Of a stretch of DNA of 39,392 nucleotides, positions 7,589-16,553 are shown one piece after another (position 1 is the stretch's first letter; each line of letters opens with the position of its first letter). This DNA is from an uncultured Lachnospiraceae bacterium (lineage in GTDB: Bacteria > Bacillota > Clostridia > Lachnospirales > Lachnospiraceae): assembly GCA_902785985.1 (NCBI GenBank), contig CADABA010000048.1, positions 1-39,392 on the forward strand. The letters are read 5' to 3'. The notes under the pieces are model-generated. The model saw only the letters and a list, made by a program, of their open reading frames with translations, did not search any database and was not told where the DNA came from. Made by a program: the position numbers and the translations under genes.

Positions 7589-9541
7589 ATGATTGAAAAA
7601 ATGAAATTCGTAAGCCTCACAGGTCCCAGGGGGGACATTGACCGGATGGTCATGCGGTATCTTTCCAAGTATGACATTCATCTTGAAAATGCGATGACCG
7701 AACTGTCCGATGTCCATGGCCTGACGCCCTATGTACAGACAAATCCGTACAAGGGGCTGCTTGCGAAAGCCAACGAATTCGCGGCGCTTACGGAAAAGGG
7801 CGCTGCCAAGGCAGACCCGGTCACGCTGCCGTTAGACGAGGCGATCGACCTTATCCGGATGCTCGGCGCGGATCTGACCGAGCTCACGGACAAAAGAAAG
7901 ACTCTGCTGCTAAAAGATGAGGAACTGTCGGACCTGATCAAAAAGCTGACACCTTTCAAGGAAGTCGGGTATGATCTCCGGACCATCCTGGATTTCCGCT
8001 ATATCGCAAGCCGGTTCGGCAGGATCCCCCGTGACTATATTGACGAGTACCGGGATTATATCCTTCAGAATACGAACACGATCACGATCGATTGCAGCCA
8101 GGATGATGATTATCTCTATGGGATATATTTTGCTCCCCGCTCGGAAGTTTACAAGGTCGACGCGGTCTTTGCGTCCCTTCATTTTGAGCGGTATTATCTC
8201 CCGAAAGAGTATCAGGGAACACCCGATCAGATCTATCTGGAAATCGCTGAGAAAAAGGCGGAAAATGACAGGCAGATCGCCGCGCTGGACGATGAAATGA
8301 AAAAAACGCTCAGCAGCCACACACCTGCCCTCCTGGCCGCCAGAGAGAAGCTGGAGCTCCTCTCCGCGAATTTCGATGTTCGGAAAATGGCCGCCTGCAC
8401 AAAGAACGGCAGTAAGTCGGATGTTTTCTACATTGTCTGCGGATGGATGGCGGAAGCGGATGTCAGAAAGCTTCGCGAAGACATCAGGGACGACAAGTTC
8501 GTCACACTGATCGAGCAGGAGAACGAGGAGGTCGGTGTGAAGACACCGACGCGGCTTCGGAACCCGAAGATATTCAAGCCCTACGAGATGTATGTCAAAA
8601 TGTACGGGCTGCCCAACTACCGTGAGATCGATCCGACGATCCTTGTGGCGGTGACGTATTCTTTCATTTTCGGGATCATGTACGGAGATGTCGGTCAGGG
8701 GCTGTGTCTTGCAGTATTCGGCTTCCTGCTCTACAGGTTCAGGCATATTGATCTCGCGGGGATCATCGCGCTGGCAGGGGTTTCTTCCACGTTCTTCGGT
8801 TTCATGTTCGGCAGTGTCTTCGGCTTTGAGGATGTCATTGAGGCACGCTGGCTCAGACCGCGCGAGGCGATGGTCACGCTTCCGGGTGTAGGATCCATCA
8901 ATACGGTCCTCGTCTGTGCGATCGTCTTCGGCATGTTCCTCGTCCTGGTCTCGATGATCCTTCATATCATCAATTACAGGCGGGACCGGAATGTGGAGGA
9001 GACCTTCTTCAGCACGAATTCCGTGGCAGGCCTTATCTTTTACGGCACCGTGGTCTTCCTGATCGTCATGGTCTTCAGCGGACATGCGGTTCCGGCAGCC
9101 GGTATTTTTATCGCACTGATCGTTCTGAGCGTCCTTGCCATGTTCTTCAAGGAGCCGCTCACGAAGATCGCTCTGAAGAAAAAAGGACCGAAGATCGAGG
9201 GAGGAATCGGCATGTTCATCGTGCAGGGCTTCTTCGAGATGTTCGAGGTCATGCTTTCCTTCTTCTCCAACACGCTCTCCTTCGTGCGTATCGGCGCCTT
9301 CGCCGTGAGCCATGCAGCGATGATGAGCGTTGTTCTGATGCTGGCCGGCGCGGAGAACGGGGGAAGTCCGAACTGGATCATCATCGTCCTCGGCAACCTG
9401 TTCGTCATGGGTATTGAAGGTCTGATCGTCGGGATCCAGGTCCTGAGACTTGAATTTTATGAGCTGTTCTCCCGCTACTATAAGGGGGACGGCAAGGAAT
9501 TCGTGCCGTCGCTCACGAAGAGAAAGACGGAGAAGAGCTGA
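7589..9541 (+). CDS. ntpI: V-type ATPase subunit I (a-subunit, ion channel stator)
   Basis: The 650-residue product has the two-part architecture of subunit I. An N-terminal cytoplasmic coiled-coil arm spans about 1-340 and a membrane domain of about seven helices runs to the end. The family segments ALVAVTYSFIFGIMYGDVGQG-like (about 350-370) and LSFVRIGAFAVSHAAMM (about 568-584) are present. The arginine in the latter corresponds to the conserved residue that takes part in ion release from the K-ring glutamate. The start at 7589 follows GAGGGG (spacing 4-5). It lies 128 bp after subunit C with a partial R2 repeat between. Confidence 0.93.
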   Translation: MIEKMKFVSLTGPRGDIDRMVMRYLSKYDIHLENAMTELSDVHGLTPYVQTNPYKGLLAKANEFAALTEKGAAKADPVTLPLDEAIDLIRMLGADLTELTDKRKTLLLKDEELSDLIKKLTPFKEVGYDLRTILDFRYIASRFGRIPRDYIDEYRDYILQNTNTITIDCSQDDDYLYGIYFAPRSEVYKVDAVFASLHFERYYLPKEYQGTPDQIYLEIAEKKAENDRQIAALDDEMKKTLSSHTPALLAAREKLELLSANFDVRKMAACTKNGSKSDVFYIVCGWMAEADVRKLREDIRDDKFVTLIEQENEEVGVKTPTRLRNPKIFKPYEMYVKMYGLPNYREIDPTILVAVTYSFIFGIMYGDVGQGLCLAVFGFLLYRFRHIDLAGIIALAGVSSTFFGFMFGSVFGFEDVIEARWLRPREAMVTLPGVGSINTVLVCAIVFGMFLVLVSMILHIINYRRDRNVEETFFSTNSVAGLIFYGTVVFLIVMVFSGHAVPAAGIFIALIVLSVLAMFFKEPLTKIALKKKGPKIEGGIGMFIVQGFFEMFEVMLSFFSNTLSFVRIGAFAVSHAAMMSVVLMLAGAENGGSPNWIIIVLGNLFVMGIEGLIVGIQVLRLEFYELFSRYYKGDGKEFVPSLTKRKTEKS

Positions 9542-9661
9542 ATGTATGCGGTGCTGCCGTACGTATAAAAAGGCAGCGCGTTCCTGTATAGAAAGGCACA
9601 TAGGGGTGCCGCTCCGGGGCCGGGTCTCCGGAAATATTATCAGTTTAATGAGGAGGTCACC

Positions 9662-10102
9662 ATGACACTTACAATCCAGATCTTACTGTTTGCTGCGCTT
9701 ATCCTGAGCATTCTGATTCCGGGCACCGTATTTCTGCTCGGCGAGAAGAACCGCGGCCGTTTCAAGACGATGCTGGCGGTCAATCTGTTCACATTTTTCG
9801 GACTGCTGCTCATCTCGGTCATCACGATGTTCGCCGGCGCAGCGCCGGTCTTCGCGGATGAGGCCCAGACGATGGGCTCCGGACTCCAGAAAGGTCTCGG
9901 ATACATCGCTGCCGCGCTCTCTACCGGCATCTCCTGTCTGGGCGGCGGTATCGCTGTCGCCTCTGCAGCCTCAGCGGCACTGGGCGCGATCAGTGAGGAT
10001 CAGAGCATCCTCGGTAAGTCCCTTATTTACGTCGGTCTTGCAGAAGGTGTGTGCCTCTATGGTCTGATCATTTCCTTTATGATCATCGGCCAGCTCGGCT
10101 GA
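9662..10102 (+). CDS. ntpK: V-type ATPase subunit K (proteolipid ring)
   Basis: The 146-residue membrane protein has four hydrophobic segments (about 5-27, 37-60, 78-108, 118-145). The C-terminal pair is the proteolipid hairpin: LGYIAAALSTG and GGGIAVASAASAALGAISED, then GLAEGVCLYGLI with the ion-binding glutamate. The N-terminal pair carries no second ion-binding acid, and its end (AAPVFADEAQ) resembles a signal-type region. This longer form is, to my knowledge, usual in Lachnospiraceae and differs from the 16-kDa duplicated type because only one glutamate is present. The start follows GAGGAGG. Whether H+ or Na+ is carried cannot be decided here. Confidence 0.9.
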   Translation: MTLTIQILLFAALILSILIPGTVFLLGEKNRGRFKTMLAVNLFTFFGLLLISVITMFAGAAPVFADEAQTMGSGLQKGLGYIAAALSTGISCLGGGIAVASAASAALGAISEDQSILGKSLIYVGLAEGVCLYGLIISFMIIGQLG

Positions 10103-10152
10103 TTTCATTTCCTTGTTCGGCGGACACGATTTTCGCTTTTGAGGGAAAATGT

Positions 10153-10479
10153 ATGAAAATGTATCTTATAAGTGACAACATTGACACACTGACCGGCATG
10201 CGTCTCGCCGGCATCCCCGGTGTCGTCGCTCACGGGAAGGATGAGCTTGAAGCTGCCCTCACGGCTGCTTTCGCGGATCCTGATATCGGCGTGCTCCTTC
10301 TCACCGAGAAGTTCGGGAGGGATTTTCCGGAGTATGTGAACCGGGTAAAGCTCACGCACCGGATGCCGCTTATTATCGACATTCCGGACCGGCACGGCAG
10401 CGGCCGCCGGCCGGATTTCATTACGGCCTATGTCAATGAGGCGATAGGATTGAAAGACAGTAGAAGAAAAGTTGGATAA
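10153..10479 (+). CDS. V-type ATPase subunit F (central stalk)
   Basis: The 108-residue protein fits subunit F: an early YLISDNIDTLTGMRLAGIPG segment, the VLLLTEK strand, and the PLIIDIPDRHGS motif characteristic of the family (compare P-x-I-x-x-I-P). Subunit F binds the central rotor D in the cytoplasm and regulates coupling. I chose ATG 10153 (GAGGGA site 10141-10146, spacing 6) over upstream in-frame codons that encode nothing family-like. The stop overlaps the TTG start of subunit E by 8 bp, suggesting translational coupling. Confidence 0.9.
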   Translation: MKMYLISDNIDTLTGMRLAGIPGVVAHGKDELEAALTAAFADPDIGVLLLTEKFGRDFPEYVNRVKLTHRMPLIIDIPDRHGSGRRPDFITAYVNEAIGLKDSRRKVG

Positions 10480-11041
10480 TTTCAGAACGATCTGCGTTGA
10501 GAACGCGCGTAAGGACAGCGTGAAGGCGCAGAAGGCAGTCAGGGAGAAGCTCGAGGCTTCTTTCGAAGAGCACAAGGCACAGAAAAAAGAGAGCCTCAGG
10601 ACACGGGTCTATGAAGAGACGATCGAAGTCCGCCGTGAATTCAACCGGATCGAGTCGGAGCGCAGGGCGGAGATCCGCAGGAAAATGGCCAAACGCCAGG
10701 CTGTGATCGAGGACAGGATCTTTAAGGCGGCGGAGGAAAAGCTTGCGGAGTTCAGGAATTCGTCTGCGTACGGAGAGTATCTTGTCCGAAAGATCACGGA
10801 AGCGATCAACTTCGCGAACGGTGAGAGTATAACGGTCTATATCGACGCCTCGGATAAGGACTTTGTCAGGAGGATCCTGGAAAAGAGAGGAATCTCGCCG
10901 ACCATCTCGAGGGAGAGCTTCGGCGGCGGAGTGCGCATAGTGCTGAATAAGAGCAGGATCCTCATCGACAATTCTTTCAGGAAAAAGATGGAAGAGGCGA
11001 GAGAGTGGTTCACATTTGACGAAGGAGACGGTGATGTCTGA
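10472..11041 (+). CDS. V-type ATPase subunit E (peripheral stalk)
   Basis: The 189-residue protein has a long N-terminal coiled coil (1-100, charged, Lys/Arg/Glu-rich) and a C-terminal globular part. The latter includes the EAINFANGESITVYID strand and SFGGGVRIVLNKSRILIDNS, equivalent to the conserved GG-hinge of V-ATPase E. The coiled-coil half pairs with the G/H subunit. The start is TTG at 10472 inside the end of subunit F, with a weak purine-rich site (AGAAGAAAAG). The stop overlaps the subunit A start by 8 bp. F-E-A are thus tightly packed and probably coupled in translation. Confidence 0.9.
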   Translation: MDNFRTICVENARKDSVKAQKAVREKLEASFEEHKAQKKESLRTRVYEETIEVRREFNRIESERRAEIRRKMAKRQAVIEDRIFKAAEEKLAEFRNSSAYGEYLVRKITEAINFANGESITVYIDASDKDFVRRILEKRGISPTISRESFGGGVRIVLNKSRILIDNSFRKKMEEAREWFTFDEGDGDV

Positions 11042-12806
11042 AAATAAAGGCGTTATATACGGAATCAACGGCCCTGTCATCTACATGAAGGATGCGGTCG
11101 GATTCAAGATGGCGGAGATGGTCTATGTCGGGCAGGAAAAGCTGGTCGGCGAAGTAATTTCCATCACCGGGAACATGACTTCCGTCCAGGTATACGAGGA
11201 GACAGGCGGTCTTGTTCCGGGGGAGACGGTCACAGGGACCGGAGCGCCGCTTGCGATCACACTGGGCCCGGGCATTCTGAACGGGATTTTTGACGGGATC
11301 GAGCGTCCGCTTGATGAGATCGCGAAGCAGTCCGGAAAGTTCATTGCCCGCGGTCTTTCCGTGAATTCTCTCGACACGGAGAAAAAATGGGATGTAAAGA
11401 TCAAAGTGAAGGCCGGGGATCATATTTCCGGCGGCATGGTGATCGCGGAGACACAGGAGACCCCGTCCATCCTTCACAGATCCATGGTGCCTCCCGATAT
11501 TCATGAGGCAGTCGTATCGGAAGCCGTCCCGGACGGCAGCTATACCGTGACGGACACGATCATCAAGGCGGAGCTTCCGGATGGAAGTGTCAGAGAATTG
11601 CAGCTCGCCCAGAGATGGCCGATCCGCATCCCGCGCCCCTGCGCGAAGAGACTGCCGGCATCGGAGCCGCTTGTCACGGGTCAGCGCATTCTCGATACCC
11701 TCTTTCCCATCGCCCGCGGCGGGACTGCCGCGATCCCGGGCGGATTCGGGACCGGAAAGACCATGACCCAGCATTCGATCGCCAAGTTCTCCAATGCCAA
11801 TGTCATCATCTATATCGGCTGCGGCGAACGCGGAAATGAAATGACCGAGGTCCTCGAAGACTTCTCGAAGCTCGAGGATCCGCAGACGGGCAACAAGCTG
11901 ATGGCGAGGACTGCCCTGATCGCGAATACATCCAATATGCCGGTCGCAGCCCGCGAGGCCTCCATTTACACGGGGATCACGCTGGCTGAGTATTACCGCG
12001 ATATGGGCTACGACGTTGCGATCATGGCGGATTCCACATCCCGCTGGGCAGAGGCGCTGCGTGAGCTGTCAGGACGTATGGAAGAGATGCCAGCGGAGGA
12101 AGGTTTCCCGGCTTATCTTGCGTCCAGGCTGGCTGCGTTTTATGAGCGTGCCGGACAAATGAAGACCCTCAGCGGGGAAGTCGGATCCGTATCGATCATC
12201 GGCGCAGTCTCCCCGCAGGGCGGAGACTTTTCCGAGCCCGTCACGATGAATACCAAGCGTTTTGTCCGCTGCTTCTGGGGACTTGATAAGGCGCTCGCCT
12301 ACGCGCGCCATTATCCGGCGATCAACTGGATGGAGAGCTACAGCGAGTATGTGAGAGATCTCGGCCCGTGGTACAGGACGCATGTGGACCGGCGGTTCGT
12401 GGAGGACCGCTCCATAATCACGGCGCTCCTCAGCACGGAGGATAAGCTCATGGAGACTGTCAAACTGATCGGTTCGGATGTCCTTCCGGACGACCAGAAG
12501 CTGACGCTTGAGATCGCGCGTGTTATCCGTCAGGGATTTCTGCAGCAGAACGCGTTCCACGAGGAGGACCGGAATGTTCCTCTGAAGAAGCAGTTCCTCA
12601 TGATGGAGACGATCCTCTATCTCTACAAGCGCTCGAGGGAGCTTATCGCAGCCGGACATCCGATGTCGGTCCTGAAGCGGGAGGAGATCTTTGAGAAGAT
12701 CATCGCGATCAAGTATGATGTGCCGAATGCGGAGCCTGAGCTCTTTGATGAGTACAGGAAGAAAATCGACGACTTCTGCACAAGAGTGGTGGAGAGGAAC
12801 GGCTGA
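11034..12806 (+). CDS. ntpA: V-type ATPase catalytic subunit A
   Basis: The 590-residue protein is the nucleotide-hydrolysing subunit. The start at 11034 has GAAGGAG (spacing 6). The N-terminal beta barrel and non-homologous region (about 1-210) are followed by Walker A GGFGTGKT (about 235-242, in the family usually GPFGSGKT), IGCGERGNEMTE (about 261-272), and DSTSRWAEALREL with the Walker B region. After these comes the EGFPAYLASRLAAFYERAG segment typical of A subunits. The C-terminal helical domain includes AYARHYPAINWMESYSEY. Length and motifs are complete, with no frameshift. The next gene (B) is 277 bp away, an unusually large gap in this operon, filled with R2 and R1 repeats. Confidence 0.96.
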   Translation: MSENKGVIYGINGPVIYMKDAVGFKMAEMVYVGQEKLVGEVISITGNMTSVQVYEETGGLVPGETVTGTGAPLAITLGPGILNGIFDGIERPLDEIAKQSGKFIARGLSVNSLDTEKKWDVKIKVKAGDHISGGMVIAETQETPSILHRSMVPPDIHEAVVSEAVPDGSYTVTDTIIKAELPDGSVRELQLAQRWPIRIPRPCAKRLPASEPLVTGQRILDTLFPIARGGTAAIPGGFGTGKTMTQHSIAKFSNANVIIYIGCGERGNEMTEVLEDFSKLEDPQTGNKLMARTALIANTSNMPVAAREASIYTGITLAEYYRDMGYDVAIMADSTSRWAEALRELSGRMEEMPAEEGFPAYLASRLAAFYERAGQMKTLSGEVGSVSIIGAVSPQGGDFSEPVTMNTKRFVRCFWGLDKALAYARHYPAINWMESYSEYVRDLGPWYRTHVDRRFVEDRSIITALLSTEDKLMETVKLIGSDVLPDDQKLTLEIARVIRQGFLQQNAFHEEDRNVPLKKQFLMMETILYLYKRSRELIAAGHPMSVLKREEIFEKIIAIKYDVPNAEPELFDEYRKKIDDFCTRVVERNG

Positions 12807-12830
12807 GGATCTGCTCGGGACCGTGATCCG

Positions 12831-12979
12831 GATCTCTTATGCAGAATGCTTGCGGCGGTGCCTGCGATGCATGTGCAAAGCAGAACCTGCCTCTTATGCA
12901 GAATGCTCGTGATGGGGCTCACGATGAATACACAAAATGAAACTGTTCTCTGACACGGGTACGGATCTGCGTCAGAGAT
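12831..12979 (+). repeat. R2 repeat element, copy b (full copy plus a partial duplicate), between ATPase A and B
   Basis: The full copy (12891-12979) begins CTCTTATGCAGAATGCTCG, contains GATGAATACACAAAATGAAAC, and ends CTGCGTCAGAGAT. The end is roughly the inverse of the R2 start, so the element has imperfect terminal inverted repeats. A second left end (GATCTCTTATGCAGAATGC) starts at 12831, so the left half is duplicated. R1 follows from 12986. Confidence 0.6.
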
Positions 12980-12985
12980 GAAAAG

Positions 12986-13065
12986 CTTCCGGCGGATCAC
13001 AGCCGCACAGTGAGGAGAGTGTTTCCCGCCTGCGCGGTGCGGCAGGAACGCCGGGGCGTTCTTGA
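12986..13065 (+). repeat. R1 repeat element, copy c, directly after R2
   Basis: The copy runs from CTTCCGGCGGATCAC and AGCCGCACAG to the stem CAGGAACGCC-GG-GGCGTTCTTG (13043-13064). The left half matches copies d and e (CCGGCGGATCGCAGCC). It ends 18 bp before the start of subunit B. Confidence 0.7.
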
Positions 13066-13083
13066 ATATACGAGGAAAAACAT

Positions 13084-14487
13084 ATGTCAATTGAATATCT
13101 TGGTCTCAGCCGGATCAATGGCCCGCTGGTCGTCCTCGAGGGCGTCCGCGGGGCAGCGTATGATGAGATCGTTGAATTCACCGTAGACGGAAAAGAAAAG
13201 CGTCTCGGCCGTATTATCGAGGATTATGAGGACAAGGCTGTCATTCAGGTCTTTGAGGGAACGGACGGTATGTCTCTGACCAATACCCACACTGTCCTCA
13301 CCGGACATCCCATGGAGCTGGCTGTCTCGTCAGAGATCCTCGGCAGGACGTTCGACGGGATCGGAAGGCCGATCGACGGCCTGGGACCGGTCCGTGCGGA
13401 AGCCCGTGTCAATGTGAACGGTCTGCCGCTCAACCCCTGCAGGCGGGAATATCCGAGAAACTATATCAATACAGGCTTTTCGGCGATCGACGGCCTCACG
13501 ACGCTGATCCGCGGCCAGAAGCTTCCGATATTTTCCGGAAACGGCCTCCCGCACAATGAACTGGCGGCTCAGCTTGTCCAGCAGGCTTCTCTGGGAGCGG
13601 ACAGCACGGAGAAATTTGCGGTCATTTTTGCGGCGATGGGCGTAAAGTATGATGTGGCGGAGTATTTCCGGAGAACTTTTGAAGAGAGCGGAGTGTCGGA
13701 TCATGTGACCATGTTCCTGAACCTGGCAAATGATCCCGTCGTCGAGCGTCTGATCACACCGAAGGTGGCCCTCACGGCTGCCGAGTACCTTGCATTTGAA
13801 AAAGGAATGCACATCCTTGTCATCATGACGGATATCACATCCTACTGTGAGGCCATGCGTGAGGTCTCTTCCTCGAAGGGAGAGATTCCCTCCAGAAAAG
13901 GCTACCCGGGCTATCTCTATTCGGACCTTGCCTCTCTCTATGAGAGGGCAGGACTGGTCGCAGGGCAGAAGGGATCGGTCACCCAGATCCCGATCCTGAC
14001 CATGCCGAACGATGATATCACGCATCCGATCCCCGATCTCACAGGGTATATTACGGAGGGCCAGATCGTTCTGGACCGCACGCTTCAGAATAAAGGCATT
14101 TATCCGCCGATCTCTGTGCTCCCGTCCCTTTCCAGACTGATGAAGGACGGTATCGGTGAGGGCTATACGCGCGAAGATCATCAGGCTGTTGCGAATCAGC
14201 TTTTCTCCTCCTATGCGAAGGTGGATGACATCCGGTCGCTGGCCTCGGTCATCGGCGAGGATGAACTGTCCGAGACGGATAAAAAGTATCTTGTCTTCGG
14301 CAATGCATTTGAGGAGAAATTTGTCGGCCAGACGGAGGCGGAAAACCGCCCTGTCACGGAGACCCTTGATATCGGATGGAAGCTGCTTCGTATTCTTCCG
14401 AAGTCGGAGCTGGATCGGATCGATTCGAAAATGCTTGAGAAGTATTATAAAGGGAACAAAAAATCTTTCGAAGCCTCCAGGTCATGA
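13084..14487 (+). CDS. ntpB: V-type ATPase regulatory subunit B
   Basis: The 467-residue protein is the non-catalytic nucleotide-binding partner of A. It has the hallmark [20 protein letters not shown] and [14 protein letters not shown] segments (about 136-165), and lacks a canonical P-loop as expected. The motifs [33 protein letters not shown] and [17 protein letters not shown] are all conserved. The start at 13084 follows CGAGGAAAAACAT. The gene is separated from A by the R2-R1 composite repeat and from D by 181 bp with nothing recognisable. Confidence 0.96.
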   Translation: MSIEYLGLSRINGPLVVLEGVRGAAYDEIVEFTVDGKEKRLGRIIEDYEDKAVIQVFEGTDGMSLTNTHTVLTGHPMELAVSSEILGRTFDGIGRPIDGLGPVRAEARVNVNGLPLNPCRREYPRNYINTGFSAIDGLTTLIRGQKLPIFSGNGLPHNELAAQLVQQASLGADSTEKFAVIFAAMGVKYDVAEYFRRTFEESGVSDHVTMFLNLANDPVVERLITPKVALTAAEYLAFEKGMHILVIMTDITSYCEAMREVSSSKGEIPSRKGYPGYLYSDLASLYERAGLVAGQKGSVTQIPILTMPNDDITHPIPDLTGYITEGQIVLDRTLQNKGIYPPISVLPSLSRLMKDGIGEGYTREDHQAVANQLFSSYAKVDDIRSLASVIGEDELSETDKKYLVFGNAFEEKFVGQTEAENRPVTETLDIGWKLLRILPKSELDRIDSKMLEKYYKGNKKSFEASRS

Positions 14488-14668
14488 GTACAGGGACCCG
14501 ATCCGGTCTTTATGTCGGCTGACGGCGGCTCGAATCCCCCGCATCTTTCCCGCGGGCGGAACCCGGAATGCAGAAGACGGGCAGAACGGTCCGGTTCAGA
14601 CTGAAGGCGCCGGGATATTCCTGATACGTATGTACCGGCAGAAAAGCGTTAATGGAGGAGGTGATTGA

Positions 14669-15289
14669 ATGGATCCGAATGAGGTCCCGACAAAAGGGAA
14701 CCTGGTACGGGCCAGGAACTCTCTGAAACTCTCCCGGCAGGGCTATGAGCTCATGGATAAAAAAAGAAATATTCTGATCCGTGAGCTGACAAAATATATC
14801 GAACAGGCAAAGGTCATTCAAAGCACGATCGATGAGGCTTACAAAACGGCGTATGCGGCGCTGCAGCGCGCCAACATCCGGATGGGAATCGACAATGTTC
14901 AGGCTATTTCCAGGACGGTCACTGTGGATGAATCGATTGATGTGCGCCTCAGAAGTGTCATGGGGACGGAAATCCCGCTGGTCCGATGTTCTAAGGAGGA
15001 GGGCGGAAAGCCTGCCTATTCCTTCTACAGCACGCACGATTCACTGGACGAGGCGAAGGCAGCCTTTCTTCGGGTGAAGGAGCTCACACTTGAACTTGCC
15101 CAGGTAGAGATTGCCGCCTATCGGCTTGCCGCCGGTGTGCAGAAGACCCAGAAGAGGGCGAATGCGCTCCAGAACATCACGATTCCTCACTATGAGGATC
15201 TGGCAAAGAATATCCAGAACGCTCTGGAGGAAAAGGAGCGCGAGGAGTTCACCCGGCTGAAAGTAATCAAGAGAATGAAAGCAAAATGA
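14669..15289 (+). CDS. ntpD: V-type ATPase subunit D (central rotor shaft)
   Basis: The 206-residue protein starts PTKGNLVRARNSLKLSRQGY, the family signature, and folds as two long helices (about 10-75 and 130-200) that form the rotating shaft inside A3B3. ANALQNITIPHYE near 163-176 is also typical. The start at 14669 has GGAGGAGGTGATTGA upstream. It is the last gene of the operon. Convergent trxB lies downstream, with a strong terminator 263 bp later. The internal gap includes a DnaA-box-like cluster. Confidence 0.95.
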   Translation: MDPNEVPTKGNLVRARNSLKLSRQGYELMDKKRNILIRELTKYIEQAKVIQSTIDEAYKTAYAALQRANIRMGIDNVQAISRTVTVDESIDVRLRSVMGTEIPLVRCSKEEGGKPAYSFYSTHDSLDEAKAAFLRVKELTLELAQVEIAAYRLAAGVQKTQKRANALQNITIPHYEDLAKNIQNALEEKEREEFTRLKVIKRMKAK

Positions 15290-15370
15290 TTTGCATAAAG
15301 AGCCGCCCGCTCCCGGCAGTCGGATTACATAAGCCTTGAATTATGGCACGGAATCCTTGTCAAGCTTAAA

Positions 15371-15517
15371 TAATCCACAAAACGGACGTTCTTTTTGGGG
15401 AATCGGGTTGACGTAAGGTATTCACGATAATTCTGTGGATAATGTGGAAGAACCCGTGCACAAATCGGAAATCCGCGGAAATTCCACTGTTTTTATGTGG
15501 ATAAGATGTGTGGACAA
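15371..15517. promoter_or_regulatory. DnaA-box-like cluster
   Basis: Two exact inverse copies of the consensus TTATCCACA (TGTGGATAA) lie at 15434-15442 and 15496-15504. Two one-mismatch sites flank them: TAATCCACA at 15371-15379 and TGTGGACAA at 15509-15517. An AT-rich stretch follows to 15551. The gap lies between two converging genes, so promoter or operator function for either gene is unlikely. DnaA binding is inferred from motif only. Confidence 0.5.
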
Positions 15518-15551
15518 AAACCAAATGTTTCAATTTTGTTAAGAAAAAATT

Positions 15552-15590
15552 AAGGGATATTTCGTCAATTTGACGAAATATCCCTTTTTC
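15552..15590. terminator. Strong, probably bidirectional terminator between ntpD and trxB
   Basis: A perfect 16-bp stem lies at 15552-15567/15571-15586 (AAGGGATATTTCGTCA arm, loop ATT). It is followed by TTTC and preceded by AAGAAAAAATT, which gives a T-tract on the other strand. It can end both the V-ATPase transcript and convergent trxB. Confidence 0.85.
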
Positions 15591-15638
15591 CATAAAAAAG
15601 GTTGCTCTGCATTTATGTTAACACAGGTCTCCTGCATA

Positions 15639-16553
15639 TCAATGCGCGATGAGATAATCCTGTACGGAGGTCACACAGTTCGCCCCGTCCGCGCAGGCCG
15701 TGATGATCTGGCGGAGCTGCTTTGTCCGCAGATCTCCTGCCGCAAAGACACCCGGCTCGGAGGTTCTTCCGTCCTCGCCTGCCTCGATGTATCCGCCTCG
15801 GTCAAGAGCGAGCTGTCCCTCCACCAGACTGTTCGTCGGCTGGATTCCTACTGCCATGAACACACCGCTCACGGCAACTTCGCGGTCTCCCTCTCCCTTC
15901 GTGCTGGCAGTAAGGATGGAGGATACCTGTCCGTTCTCTCCCGAGATGGATGTGAGCGTGCGGGACCAGAGCATCTCCACGTTGGGGAGGGCAAGCAGGC
16001 GGTCCTGAAGTACCTTTGCTGCCCGAAGCTCATCCCTTCTGTGGACCACATAGACTTTGCTGCACAGGCGGGCGAGGAAAATGGCATCTTCGACGGCAAC
16101 ATCACCGCCACCGACGACTGCAACTTCACGGCCGCGGAAGAATGCACCGTCACAGGTCGCGCAGTAGGAGACGCCCATCCCCGCAAGTTCAAGTTCACCC
16201 GGGACGCCCAGCTTTCTGTGGTTCGCACCCATCGCAAGGATGACCGTCTTCGCCTCATAGGTCTCATCGTCCGTCACGACCTTCTTGACATCTCCCTTAA
16301 GCTCCAGTGCTGTCACTTCTGCTGTGATGAATTCCGCGCCGAGCTTTTCCGCGTGCTCTCGCATCTGCATGCTGAGATCCATGCCGCTTATGCCCGGCAC
16401 TGCGGGATAATTATCTACCTCATAGGTGTTGACGACCTGGCCGCCGCTCATGAAGTTCTGCTCGATGATGATAAAGTTCAGTTTTGCACGTGTCGCATAG
16501 ATTGCTGCGGTGAGTCCGGCAGGGCCGGAGCCGACGATTATGAGATCATACAT
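15639..16553 (-). CDS. trxB: Thioredoxin reductase
   Basis: The 304-residue flavoprotein passes electrons from NADPH through FAD and a disulfide to thioredoxin. The FAD-binding GSGPAG is at residues 8-13, the redox-active C-A-T-C at 131-134, the NADPH-binding GGGDVAVE at 148-155, and the second FAD motif GVFAAGD near the C-terminus. Length is typical of low-molecular-weight TrxB. On the minus strand a GGAAGGAGA site precedes the ATG. The matching thioredoxin gene lies at 19305 but is not co-transcribed. Confidence 0.95.
   Translation of the reverse strand: MYDLIIVGSGPAGLTAAIYATRAKLNFIIIEQNFMSGGQVVNTYEVDNYPAVPGISGMDLSMQMREHAEKLGAEFITAEVTALELKGDVKKVVTDDETYEAKTVILAMGANHRKLGVPGELELAGMGVSYCATCDGAFFRGREVAVVGGGDVAVEDAIFLARLCSKVYVVHRRDELRAAKVLQDRLLALPNVEMLWSRTLTSISGENGQVSSILTASTKGEGDREVAVSGVFMAVGIQPTNSLVEGQLALDRGGYIEAGEDGRTSEPGVFAAGDLRTKQLRQIITACADGANCVTSVQDYLIAH

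Noticed and set aside
7910..9601. 563-residue open frame on the minus strand across ATPase subunit I
   Set aside because: The plus strand has all subunit I motifs and membrane segments. The minus frame is Asp/His/Arg-rich low-information shadow sequence.
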